A DNA stretch of 8,460 nucleotides from Anaerolineae bacterium (GCA_028284105.1 JANQSK010000995.1:1-8460), one strand, 5' to 3'. Positions 1 to 6,141 are shown, numbered from the stretch's first letter. Notes: a model not told the origin generated them from the sequence alone. Translations and numbers: made by a program.

Positions 1-1062
1 TCGGCTTTCATCAACAAGAGGGGCAACGGCCGTTTTCATCTGTACACCGACCATGAAGCCTTCACCACGCACTTCGGTGATGAGTTCAGACTCTAATGTT
101 TTCAGACGGTGTTTGAGATAAGCACCATTTTGCTGAACGGCCGTTAAAAATTCAGGTTGATTTACTTTGTTAAACACTGCATTTGCGGCTGCACAAACGA
201 GAGGCCCGGCGGCAAATGTGCTCCCGTGATCTCCCGGCTTCATCACATCAGCGACCTTTTGATTAACCAACGTTGCCCCAATAGGTAGACCACCTGCCAA
301 GGGTTTTGCGAGTGACATGATATCTGGATGAACACCAAACAGTTCATACCCCCAAAGCGTCCCTGTTCTGCCTAATCCACATTGAACTTCATCAAAAATC
401 AGAATGGCATCGTTTTCGTCACAACCTTCGCGAAGCGCTTGTAAAAATTCAGTTGTTGCCGGATTGATGCCACCTTCACCTTGAACGGGTTCTACGATGA
501 CAGCACAGGTGTTTGGGCTGATAGCTGCTTTAAAAGCGTCAATATCATTAAAGGGCAAAAAGCTCACACCTGGCATAAGGGGTTCAAAAGGGGCTCGATA
601 CTGTTCTTTATAAGTTGTGGCTAACACACCCATGGTCCGCCCATGAAAGCTGCCCGTAAAGGAGATGATCTCATTTTTTGACCCATCTTCTTGAATCGAT
701 TTGCCATACTTTCGGGCAAATTTGAGTGCTGCTTCGTTAGCTTCAGCCCCAGAATTGCAAAAGTACACTTTGTCTGCAAAGGAGTTATCGACTAAATTTT
801 TGGCTAGCGTTGCTTGCGGTTCAGTGTGGTATAGATTGCTGACGTGGGTGAGTTTTGTTGCTTGTTGCGTAACGGCCGTTACCCAGTCTGGATCGCTGTG
901 GCCTAAGACGGTGACAGCAATGCCGGAAGTGAAATCTAAATATTTTTTACCATCCGTATCAAATAAATAGTTGCCTTCACCATGAGTAAACACAACATCA
1001 GGTCGTCCATATGTTTTGAGGACGTAATTGGCTTCGTTTTGAATAATAGTGGTTGCTTCCAT
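1..1062 (-). CDS. argD: Acetylornithine aminotransferase, 3' end cut by window edge
   Basis: This PLP-dependent class-III aminotransferase converts N-acetylglutamate semialdehyde and glutamate to N-acetylornithine and 2-oxoglutarate, the fourth step of arginine synthesis in the cytoplasm. The 354 visible residues start with MEATTIIQNE and stay in frame to base 1. Family marks are HGEGNYLFDTDGKKYLDF (residues 27-44), GIAVTVLGH (47-55), the PLP-phosphate loop NSGAEANEAA (103-112), FHGRT (139-143), EPVQGEGG (191-198), the cofactor aspartate D224 in FDEVQ, and the Schiff-base lysine K253 in LAKPLAGGLPIGA. HGSTFAAGPLVCAAA (279-293) follows. ArgD proteins are usually near 400 residues, so roughly 40 are missing beyond the edge. 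The start at 1060-1062 has GAAGAG a few bases upstream. It lies 53 bp behind argB and is the third gene of the operon. Dual use in lysine synthesis (DapC activity) is known for some ArgD proteins and cannot be excluded. Three perfect AACGGCCGTT palindromes lie within it, each read as Thr-Ala-Val. Confidence 0.95.
   Translation of the reverse strand, partial: MEATTIIQNEANYVLKTYGRPDVVFTHGEGNYLFDTDGKKYLDFTSGIAVTVLGHSDPDWVTAVTQQATKLTHVSNLYHTEPQATLAKNLVDNSFADKVYFCNSGAEANEAALKFARKYGKSIQEDGSKNEIISFTGSFHGRTMGVLATTYKEQYRAPFEPLMPGVSFLPFNDIDAFKAAISPNTCAVIVEPVQGEGGINPATTEFLQALREGCDENDAILIFDEVQCGLGRTGTLWGYELFGVHPDIMSLAKPLAGGLPIGATLVNQKVADVMKPGDHGSTFAAGPLVCAAANAVFNKVNQPEFLTAVQQNGAYLKHRLKTLESELITEVRGEGFMVGVQMKTAVAPLVDESR
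25..34. repeat. AACGGCCGTT palindrome, perfect
   Basis: Inside argD; read as Thr-Ala-Val (residues 344-346). Confidence 0.9.
136..145. repeat. AACGGCCGTT palindrome, perfect
   Basis: Inside argD, 111 bp from the previous copy; Thr-Ala-Val at residues 307-309. Confidence 0.9.
871..880. repeat. AACGGCCGTT palindrome, perfect and extended
   Basis: Inside argD; Thr-Ala-Val at residues 62-64. Here the symmetry extends to 14 bp, GTAACGGCCGTTAC (869-882). Confidence 0.9.
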
Positions 1063-1078
1063 TTTTCTCTTCTTTTTA

Positions 1079-1102
1079 AACCTTATATGCGATATTTAGG
1101 TT
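1079..1102 (-). other. Small stem-loop between argB and argD
   Basis: AACCT (1079-1083) and AGGTT (1098-1102) are complementary, with an inner ATAT:ATAT pairing around a CGC loop. On the minus-strand transcript this would form a weak hairpin between the argB stop and the argD ribosome-binding site. There is no following U-run, so it is not a terminator. It could affect RNA stability or argD translation, or be chance. Confidence 0.3.
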
Positions 1103-1115
1103 ACTAATTTTATTC

Positions 1116-1859
1116 TTATCCATTCAAAAATCGGGTTCCTACACCTTGCTGCAACCCTTCTAAGTTGATGATTTGTGTTTGAGGAATACCGGCTTGCATC
1201 GCTTTTTGAACGGCACGTATTTTAGGGATCATGCCGTCGGTGATGACACCATTTTGGATGAGCAGTTCGCTTTGATTCATGGTGAGGGTAGTGTGTAAAC
1301 GGCCGTTTTCAAGCACACCTGGCACATTGGAGACAAAACTTAGTAGATTTGCATTGAGCGCGTTGGCAACCGCCGTTGCGGCTTCATCAGCATTGACATT
1401 GTACGAGTGACCGTCATCCCCTAAAGAAATTGGAGATAAAATAACCGTCAAACCTGTTCCCATGAGTTGCTGAAGCAATTTAATGTTGACCTTATAGATT
1501 TCTCCCACGAAGCCCAAATCTGCAGACGGATGTTCTTTTTTTAGACATTTCAAAATGCCACCATCAACACCACTTAAGCCGATCGTTTGTATGCCTGCTT
1601 GGATAAATGCTTTTGTGATTAGCTTATTAACGTGTCCTGAAAGGGCCATTTCTGTGGCTTTTAAAGTGCTCGCATCAGTTACTCGGAGTCCATCGACTTT
1701 CTCTGTTTTTAAGTTGAGCTGACCTTGCAGTTCACTAATTGCCTTGCCACCTCCATGAACAATAATTGTGGGATGGGATAATTTAGCGACCGTTTGGGCA
1801 AAGCTGGCTAAATACGCTTCATCATGTAAATCATTTCCGGAAATTTTAAGTACGTGCAT
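1116..1859 (-). CDS. argB: N-acetylglutamate kinase (short form, without N-terminal helix)
   Basis: This amino-acid kinase phosphorylates N-acetylglutamate with ATP, the second and often rate-limiting step of arginine synthesis. Visible family motifs are K5 in VLKISGND (strand 1, nucleotide binding), VHGGGKAISEL (34-44), the acetylglutamate-binding GLRVTD (57-62), YNVNADEAATAVA (153-165), and ITDGMIPKI (206-214) with the catalytic lysine K213. At 247 residues it is slightly shorter than the E. coli enzyme (about 258). It begins directly at the first strand, so it lacks the N-terminal helix that builds the arginine-inhibited hexamer in other NAGKs. I infer a dimeric enzyme insensitive to arginine. 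The glycine-rich loop reads KISGN where many relatives have K-x-GG. The start has AAAGGG 7 bases upstream. It lies 24 bp behind argC. A LysZ-type aminoadipate kinase is the main alternative, but the Arg-rich leader upstream favours arginine. Confidence 0.94.
   Translation of the reverse strand: MHVLKISGNDLHDEAYLASFAQTVAKLSHPTIIVHGGGKAISELQGQLNLKTEKVDGLRVTDASTLKATEMALSGHVNKLITKAFIQAGIQTIGLSGVDGGILKCLKKEHPSADLGFVGEIYKVNIKLLQQLMGTGLTVILSPISLGDDGHSYNVNADEAATAVANALNANLLSFVSNVPGVLENGRLHTTLTMNQSELLIQNGVITDGMIPKIRAVQKAMQAGIPQTQIINLEGLQQGVGTRFLNG
1298..1307. repeat. AACGGCCGTT palindrome, perfect
   Basis: Inside argB, in a different codon phase; read as Asn-Gly-Arg (residues 185-187). Confidence 0.9.
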
Positions 1860-1883
1860 TATTTTTCCCTTTAAAATCTTCTA

Positions 1884-2891
1884 CTAAATCAACCCTGAGG
1901 TTTCATCGAATCCAAACATGACGTTCATGTTTTGCACCGCTTGCCCAGCAGCCCCTTTTTGTAAATTGTCGATTGCCGAAGACAAAATGAGGCTATTGCC
2001 CGCGACTGTAATGCCAATCACGCATTTGTTCGTATGGGTGACGTGAGCAAGCGTAGCTAATTGGCCTTCGGGTAATACATTGACAAATGATTCGTCTTGG
2101 TAATAACGGCCGTAAAGCTCACGGACTTCTGCTTCATTAGGGGCTTCATTCAACGTTACATATATGGTGGATAATATGCCTCTTGGAACGGGTAGCAAGT
2201 GGGGGGAAAAGATAAGTTGTGGGCTGTTGGGTCGCCACCAGTTCATCACTTGTTCAATTTCTGGAAGATGACGATGGGTACGACCGATTTTGTAGGGGGA
2301 AAAATTGTTGGATGCTTCGACAAAATGGGTGTTTTGTTTAGGTGTTCGGCCTGCTCCTGAAATACCTGACTTCGCGTCAGCAATAATGGGTGACGCAATG
2401 TGGTATCGACTATGCAGAATTGGCATGAGAGGCAATAAAATGCTGGTTGGGTAGCACCCCGGTGTTGCAACAAGGTTCGTATTGGGCAATGCTTCCCGAG
2501 CACATTCTGTTAACCCATAAACGGCCGTTTCCAATAGATGCGGAGCAGGATGCTGATGGTTATACCAATTGTTGTACGTGTCAACATCTTTGATCCGGAA
2601 ATCTGCACTCAAGTCTACAACGCGAACACCTGCATTAAGACACTTAACGGCCGTTTCGGCTGCTGCCGCATGGGGTAAGCACAAGAATGCCACATCAATT
2701 GAATCCAGTGGCGCTTCATCTCCGTCAATAAGTGTCAGGTTTGGCGCAGAAGGATAAATCTCGTTTAGAGTTTGTCCTGCAAATGACTTTGAGGTTGCGA
2801 AATTGATTTCCACACTAGGATGTTTTTGTAATATTTTGACTAATTCAAATCCGGTGTATCCAGTTCCCCCAAATATTCCTGCTTTAATCAT
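1884..2891 (-). CDS. argC: N-acetyl-gamma-glutamyl-phosphate reductase
   Basis: This enzyme reduces N-acetylglutamyl phosphate with NADPH to N-acetylglutamate semialdehyde, the third step of arginine synthesis. The 335 residues match the usual type-1 ArgC length (about 335-350). The NADP Rossmann loop is GIFGGTGYTGFEL (5-17), and FLCLPHA (69-75) and VVDLSADFRI (91-100) follow. The catalytic cysteine is C146 in ATPGCYPTS, followed by the substrate loop AKSGISGAGR (173-182). The active-site histidine is H208 in THRHLPE, and VPRGILSTIYV (235-245) is also conserved. The PTS after GCY points to the acetylglutamyl enzyme rather than a LysY aminoadipyl relative; that is a family-based inference. The ATG at 2889-2891 has AAGGAAA 5-8 bases upstream, with a further AGGA just before it. 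It is first in the operon, so its expression would depend on the attenuator at 3045-3188. Two perfect AACGGCCGTT palindromes and one 9/10 copy lie inside. Confidence 0.96.
   Translation of the reverse strand: MIKAGIFGGTGYTGFELVKILQKHPSVEINFATSKSFAGQTLNEIYPSAPNLTLIDGDEAPLDSIDVAFLCLPHAAAAETAVKCLNAGVRVVDLSADFRIKDVDTYNNWYNHQHPAPHLLETAVYGLTECAREALPNTNLVATPGCYPTSILLPLMPILHSRYHIASPIIADAKSGISGAGRTPKQNTHFVEASNNFSPYKIGRTHRHLPEIEQVMNWWRPNSPQLIFSPHLLPVPRGILSTIYVTLNEAPNEAEVRELYGRYYQDESFVNVLPEGQLATLAHVTHTNKCVIGITVAGNSLILSSAIDNLQKGAAGQAVQNMNVMFGFDETSGLI
2105..2114. repeat. AACGGCCGTT-like, 9/10
   Basis: AACGGCCGTA in argC, read as Tyr-Gly-Arg (residues 260-262); the last base deviates. Confidence 0.75.
2520..2529. 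repeat. AACGGCCGTT palindrome, perfect
   Basis: Inside argC; Thr-Ala-Val at residues 122-124. Confidence 0.9.
2646..2655. repeat. AACGGCCGTT palindrome, perfect
   Basis: Inside argC; Thr-Ala-Val at residues 80-82, only 126 bp from the previous copy and in the same phase. Confidence 0.9.
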
Positions 2892-2916
2892 TTTGATTTC
2901 CTTTTCCTATGCTTAT

Positions 2917-2969
2917 GTACATTTCACAAATCGCCTTGAAATAAAACAGGTTATCAATGTGAAATGTAC
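2917..2969 (-). repeat. 12-bp inverted repeat in the argC 5' UTR (proximal)
   Basis: GTACATTTCACA (2917-2928) and TGTGAAATGTAC (2958-2969) are perfect reverse complements separated by 29 bases. On the arg transcript the arms would close a stem about 25 nt upstream of the argC start codon, leaving the ribosome-binding site outside. It could be an RNA stem, a pair of protein-binding half-sites, or both. Its outer arm shares GTGAAAT with the neighbouring repeat at 2973-3024. Confidence 0.6.
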
Positions 2970-2972
2970 CCA

Positions 2973-3024
2973 GTGAAAATCAAAATTTTGCCAAATCTTT
3001 TTCAAGACTTTTCTTGATTTTCAC
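2973..3024 (-). repeat. 11-bp inverted repeat in the argC 5' UTR (distal)
   Basis: GTGAAAATCAA (2973-2983) and TTGATTTTCAC (3014-3024) are perfect reverse complements separated by 30 bases, almost the same geometry as the repeat three bases away. A small hairpin, TCAAGA-CTTT-TCTTGA (3002-3017), overlaps the second arm, so the two structures compete in RNA. The segment is AT-rich and carries no recognisable ORF. Confidence 0.55.
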
Positions 3025-3044
3025 CTAAGCCCCAGCACTCAGGC

Positions 3045-3089
3045 AAAAAAAAACCGCTAGGCCCGAGTTCTGTATGGGCCTAGCGGTTT
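3045..3089 (-). terminator. Intrinsic terminator of the arg attenuator
   Basis: On the minus strand, AAACCGCTAGGCCC (complement of 3076-3089) and GGGCCTAGCGGTTT (complement of 3051-3064) form a perfect 14-bp stem with an 11-nt loop. The second arm runs directly into nine U (3045-3053, sharing three with the stem). This is a strong one-directional rho-independent terminator, since no T-run follows on the plus strand. It lies 154 bp upstream of argC, downstream of the arg promoter and leader ORF. It is therefore placed to stop transcription before the operon rather than only to end the kinase gene. Confidence 0.9.
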
Positions 3090-3090
3090 G

Positions 3091-3118
3091 TAGGTTTCGT
3101 TATTTTCGAAACAACCTA
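3091..3118 (-). other. Spacer hairpin at the leader stop codon
   Basis: TAGGTT (3091-3096) and AACCTA (3113-3118) are complementary with an inner TCG:CGA pairing. An alternative register pairs GTTTCG (3094-3099) with CGAAAC (3107-3112). This weak stem spans the UAG stop and sits between segments 2 and 3 of the attenuator. It might bring those segments together when the antiterminator forms. Confidence 0.35.
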
Positions 3119-3184
3119 AAAATCCAGACCTATGGTCTGGCTACGGCGGTAAAAGCGGCGGTTGAATCGAATTAAATTATTCAT
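3116..3184 (-). CDS. Arginine-rich attenuator leader peptide, 22 residues
   Basis: The ORF starts at ATG (3184-3182) and ends at TAG (3118-3116). It begins MNNLIRFNRRFYRRSQ and continues T-I-G-L-D-F. Five of 22 residues are arginine: R6, R9, R10, R13 and R14, encoded by CGA, CGC, CGC, CGC and CGT. This is far more than expected for a random short ORF. The ATG lies only about 3-4 bases after the predicted transcription start and has no Shine-Dalgarno sequence, so translation would be leaderless or nearly so. The peptide probably has no function of its own. Its translation would sense charged tRNA-Arg, and the second Arg-Arg pair is spaced so that a stalled ribosome masks the first arm of the hairpin at 3124-3140. 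It is too short for standard gene callers. Confidence 0.78.
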   Translation of the reverse strand: MNNLIRFNRRFYRRSQTIGLDF

Positions 3185-3194
3185 GATGCGCAGA

Positions 3195-3222
3195 ATCGTA
3201 TCACAAAAAAAATGGGCGTCAA
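3195..3222 (-). promoter_or_regulatory. arg operon promoter, extended -10 type
   Basis: On the minus strand TTGACG (3222-3217) matches a sigma-70-type -35 element. TACGAT (3200-3195) fits a -10 element after a 16-bp spacer that includes a run of eight T. TG at 3203-3202 followed by one base gives an extended -10. Transcription is predicted to start near 3188-3187, that is 3-4 bases before the leader ATG. Confidence 0.7.
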
Positions 3223-3356
3223 CCAGCATAAATAAAGGCAAATTGATGAAATTGGGGCTTCAAATGAAAAAAAGCATATTTTGTTGATAAATGATTTGTT
3301 TTACAAAAAAGTTGAGCAAAATTTAGGGGATAATTCGACAATTTTCGTTTTGGAAG
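3223..3356. other. AT-rich gap between kinase stop and arg promoter
   Basis: These 134 bases follow the kinase stop on the minus strand. I see no ORF and no GC-rich hairpin with a U-run. The short T-run on the minus strand near 3264-3270 has only a weak AAAA/TTTT pairing before it. Kinase transcripts may therefore read into the arg leader and meet the terminator at 3045-3089. Confidence 0.5.
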
Positions 3357-5870
3357 TTAATTAATCATTTTAATGATTGAGATGATGTCTTGCACTTTGA
3401 AAGGCTTAGATAAGAATTGATGCATACCTGCTTCTAAACATCGCGCTTTGTCTTTCGCCATAACGCCTGCGGTAAGGGCAACGATTGTCGGTTGTTTTTG
3501 GGCAGGCACGAGTGACTGAATTTGACGGGTCGCCTCCAACCCATCCATTTCCGGCATATGAACATCCATGAGAATTAGATCGTATTGTTGTCGAATTGTG
3601 GCATCAACGGCCTCTTTTCCGTTGGCCACAATATCGATTTGATATCCCAGCCGGTCTAAGGTGCGCTCTGCCACTTTTTGATTGATGAGATTGTCTTCCG
3701 CAAGAAGTATTCTGAGTGGGAAATTAACGGCCGTGTTTTTATCAAAATCCACGGATTTTTTAGGTGTAATTGATTGAGGTGTCGAATTATCTTGTGCAAA
3801 AAGAGATAAGACGGAATTTAATAGATTCGAAATACGAATCGGTTTTCTTAAAAACACATCGATGTTGAGAGAGTCAGCCTCTTCCTTCACATCAAGTGAG
3901 TGAATAGAAGTTAATAAAATTGTTGGTGGTATTGGAATATTTTCTTTCTTAAGCTGTTGGACCATGGCCAACCCATCCATTTCCGGCATTTGATAATCTA
4001 AGAAGATGAGGTCAATATCTTGATTCTCTTTGATAATTGGAATTGCATGAATCGCCGAATCTGTTTGCATCGATACCATATCCCATTTTTTGCAGCAGTG
4101 ATGCAATAATTCGCGATTGGCTTGATTATCATCAACAATCAACACCTTTTTTCCTTTTAAAATTGAGTCGGAAATTTTCTCAAGGGCTTGCTCAACCGGG
4201 ATGTTACTGTTTTGAACGACTGTCGTTTTGATGGTGAAATGGAATGTAGACCCTTGATTTTCTTTACTTTCAACCCACATGGTTCCACCCATCAATTTAC
4301 TGAGATGTTTGCTTATTGCTAAGCCAAGGCCTGTGCCTCCAAATCGACGTGTTGTTGAGGAATCCACTTGTGAAAATGATTGGAAAAGCCGATTCATCCG
4401 ATCTGCAGGAATGCCAATGCCAGTGTCTTTTACTGAAAAATGGAGTTCATTGTTTGGTTTGTCAAATTCAACTCGAATGGTTATTTCACCCTCATTTGTA
4501 AATTTTACGGCATTCGAAAGCAGATTAACCATAATTTGACGAATGCGCGTGATGTCACCTTTGATCCATTTGGGAACGTTTTTGACATCAAAATACAAAA
4601 TGATTTCAAGGCCCTTGTCATAGGCTGATTTTGCCACTAAATCCATCGCATCTTCAAGGCTTTGCAATAAATTGAAGGGTTGGTGCTCAAACTCTAATTT
4701 TCCAGATTCGATTTTTGAAAAGTCAAGAATGTCATTGATGATAGTAAGCAACGATTCACCGCTACTTCGAATAATATCTACGAAACCTTGTTGCTCGCCT
4801 GTTAGCTTCGTATCATTGAGCAAACTGGTCATGCCAATCACGCCATTCATTGGTGTCCGGATTTCATGACTCATTGTGGCTAGGAATTCACTCTTGGCCT
4901 TTGCAGCTATTTCAGCCTCTTCTTTTGCTTTTTCCAATTCGGCCATCATCTGCTTGCGCTCTGAAATGTCAAAAAGAACACCTTGAAACTGGACAACACG
5001 GCCGTTGCTACGAATCGCAGTTATTTTTTCTTCTACCCATCTAAGGGATGAGTCTGGCATGATTAAGCGGAACTCAACCGTAAAATCATCAATACCTGCC
5101 AAAACATTCTTTTTGATAGTGGCGTTTAACGGAGGAATATCATCCTCAAAAATGATCTTAGACAGCGTAAAATCGTCAGAATAAAAATAGTCGGCCTGAT
5201 AACCAAAAATTTCAACGTTTTGTGATATGTAGTGAAGTTTATTTTCGTTACTTGCGCTCCATTGAAGTATCACAACAGGACTTTTTTCAACGACCTTGTT
5301 GGCTAAGTCTAATTCTGATAAGGCTAGTTCAGTTTGTTCTAATAGTTGAATATTTTCTAGAGTTTTGGAGAGAAGGGTGGCGATTTGATGGAGAAGCTTT
5401 TTTTGTATTGGCTGAAAGGCGTCTTTCGTACCTGAGGAAATATTTAGGGTACCAATAATTTTAGTGTTTACAAAAATGGGGGCGTTCATCAAAGATTTTA
5501 CGCCATTTTTCATAGCTTCCTGTACGATTGGGTAAGTCGATTGAGATGTGTCATTGATTAATGAAATTTCTTTATGTGTTAACACATACTCAATAGGTGA
5601 GTTGGCTACGGCCATACCTGTCCCTACAGGACGTAAATGCTCTTGGCCTTGAATAGCATAAATTGTCCACTCTTTTTGATTGTCATCTATCAGGGCCATA
5701 CTAAATCGGTCGCAGCCGATAATGTCTTCTACATATTGGTATGAGAAATGAAACGCCATTTTCCACGTGTTGGCTTGGCTTAACCGCAGGGCATACTCAT
5801 TAAGCATATCCAGCCGTTGCATTTGCTCTTCAAGCTTTTCGATACCGCTTTGGCCTTGAAAAATATCCAT
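3357..5870 (-). CDS. Cytoplasmic hybrid sensor histidine kinase (GAF-PAS-HisKA-HATPase-REC-REC)
   Basis: This 837-residue protein has no transmembrane segment or signal peptide, so it should sense a cytoplasmic cue. Domains in order: GAF about 20-180; PAS with a C-terminal PAC motif about 190-305, ending FQGVLFDISERK; a short charged coiled coil 305-328; HisKA with H335 in FLATMSHEIRTPMNGVIG as phosphoacceptor. The ATPase domain has the N-box QIMVNLLSNAVKF (445-457), G1 DTGIGIP (482-488) and G2 GGTGLGLAIS (511-520). REC1 has D580/D581, D625 and K676. REC2 has E725/D726, D769, T800 and K822. All key residues of kinase and both receivers are present. No HPt domain is fused, so the final phosphate route needs a partner outside the window. 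The ATG at 5868-5870 has only a weak purine stretch upstream; M17 is an alternative start. The signal and target are unknown. It faces away from the membrane-protein gene and towards the arg operon. Confidence 0.95.
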   Translation of the reverse strand: MDIFQGQSGIEKLEEQMQRLDMLNEYALRLSQANTWKMAFHFSYQYVEDIIGCDRFSMALIDDNQKEWTIYAIQGQEHLRPVGTGMAVANSPIEYVLTHKEISLINDTSQSTYPIVQEAMKNGVKSLMNAPIFVNTKIIGTLNISSGTKDAFQPIQKKLLHQIATLLSKTLENIQLLEQTELALSELDLANKVVEKSPVVILQWSASNENKLHYISQNVEIFGYQADYFYSDDFTLSKIIFEDDIPPLNATIKKNVLAGIDDFTVEFRLIMPDSSLRWVEEKITAIRSNGRVVQFQGVLFDISERKQMMAELEKAKEEAEIAAKAKSEFLATMSHEIRTPMNGVIGMTSLLNDTKLTGEQQGFVDIIRSSGESLLTIINDILDFSKIESGKLEFEHQPFNLLQSLEDAMDLVAKSAYDKGLEIILYFDVKNVPKWIKGDITRIRQIMVNLLSNAVKFTNEGEITIRVEFDKPNNELHFSVKDTGIGIPADRMNRLFQSFSQVDSSTTRRFGGTGLGLAISKHLSKLMGGTMWVESKENQGSTFHFTIKTTVVQNSNIPVEQALEKISDSILKGKKVLIVDDNQANRELLHHCCKKWDMVSMQTDSAIHAIPIIKENQDIDLIFLDYQMPEMDGLAMVQQLKKENIPIPPTILLTSIHSLDVKEEADSLNIDVFLRKPIRISNLLNSVLSLFAQDNSTPQSITPKKSVDFDKNTAVNFPLRILLAEDNLINQKVAERTLDRLGYQIDIVANGKEAVDATIRQQYDLILMDVHMPEMDGLEATRQIQSLVPAQKQPTIVALTAGVMAKDKARCLEAGMHQFLSKPFKVQDIISIIKMIN
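3726..3735. repeat. AACGGCCGTT-like, 9/10
   Basis: AACGGCCGTG in the kinase gene, in the linker before the second receiver; Thr-Ala-Val at residues 713-715. Confidence 0.75.
4997..5006. repeat. AACGGCCGTT-like, 9/10
   Basis: CACGGCCGTT in the PAS region of the kinase, read as Asn-Gly-Arg (residues 289-291). Confidence 0.75.
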
Positions 5871-6041
5871 TCAATAATTCTTTTTTAGGAGTGGTTTTTC
5901 TCACCCGTAACCGTGTTCATATCAAGTATTATTGAGATATTAAGAATCGCAATGAAGATTTATACCTACATTGGGTTTGTTGGAGCCATTTGGGAGAATG
6001 GTACAATTGCGGTTTGCATTTGTTTTCTGTGTATAAGGTAA

Positions 6042-6051
6042 GCATATATGC
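6042..6051. promoter_or_regulatory. 10-bp palindrome, possible operator
   Basis: GCATATATGC is a perfect palindrome 4 bases downstream of a weak TATAAG -10 candidate. Its location in a divergent promoter region suits a repressor site, but no regulator family is recognised and chance is possible. Confidence 0.25.
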
Positions 6052-6141
6052 AAGTCGATTTTATTACAGTCAACGTAATTATAAGCGTTCCGAAGTTTCT
6101 AAATTGATAACCCTTTTAGAGATAAGCTTCAGAACCTTGAG

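Larger units (their letters stand above)
3045..3188 (-). promoter_or_regulatory. Ribosome-mediated arginine attenuator controlling argCBD
   Basis: Four pairing segments can be read on the minus-strand RNA. Segment 1 is CCAGACC (3140-3134), segment 2 GGTCTGG (3130-3124), segment 3 CTAGGCC (3083-3077, inside the 5' terminator arm) and segment 4 the 3' terminator arm. 1:2 is a perfect 7-bp hairpin with a 3-nt loop followed by AUUUUU, suited to pausing polymerase. 2:3 can form 7 pairs including two G-U. 3:4 is the terminator. Segments 1 and 2 lie inside the leader ORF just after its last Arg-Arg pair (3148-3143), and the UAG stop (3118-3116) follows segment 2. A ribosome stalled at those Arg codons would cover segment 1 and free 2 to block 3. 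A ribosome reaching the stop would cover 2 and allow termination. The layout is the classical trp/his logic applied to arginine. It is inferred from sequence and unproven. Confidence 0.8.

Noticed and set aside
701..970. Plus-strand ORF opposite argD
   Set aside because: Fully antisense to a well-supported aminotransferase; its product shows no family features.
2246..2503. Minus-strand 85-codon ORF inside argC
   Set aside because: Out-of-frame shadow of argC, which has complete catalytic motifs.
1..2891. LysW-dependent lysine cluster (LysY-LysZ-LysJ) instead of arginine genes
   Set aside because: ArgC has the GCYPTS active-site context, no lysW-like small acidic protein is seen, and the leader peptide is rich in Arg, not Lys.
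2917..3024. ArgR/AhrC ARG boxes
   Set aside because: The half-sites read GTGAAAT with gaps near 30 bases, not the paired TGAAT-x4-ATTCA arrangement of ARG boxes.
3045..3089. Bidirectional terminator shared by both strands
   Set aside because: The T-run follows the stem on the minus strand only; on the plus strand the stem is followed by GTAGGTTTCG.
4037..5458. Several plus-strand ORFs of 60-90 codons opposite the kinase
   Set aside because: All antisense to conserved kinase domains, with no motifs or ribosome-binding sites of note.
5952..6041. 29-codon hydrophobic ORF starting MKIYTYIGF in the divergent intergenic region
   Set aside because: No Shine-Dalgarno sequence, no following attenuator structure and no family; it cannot be told from chance.
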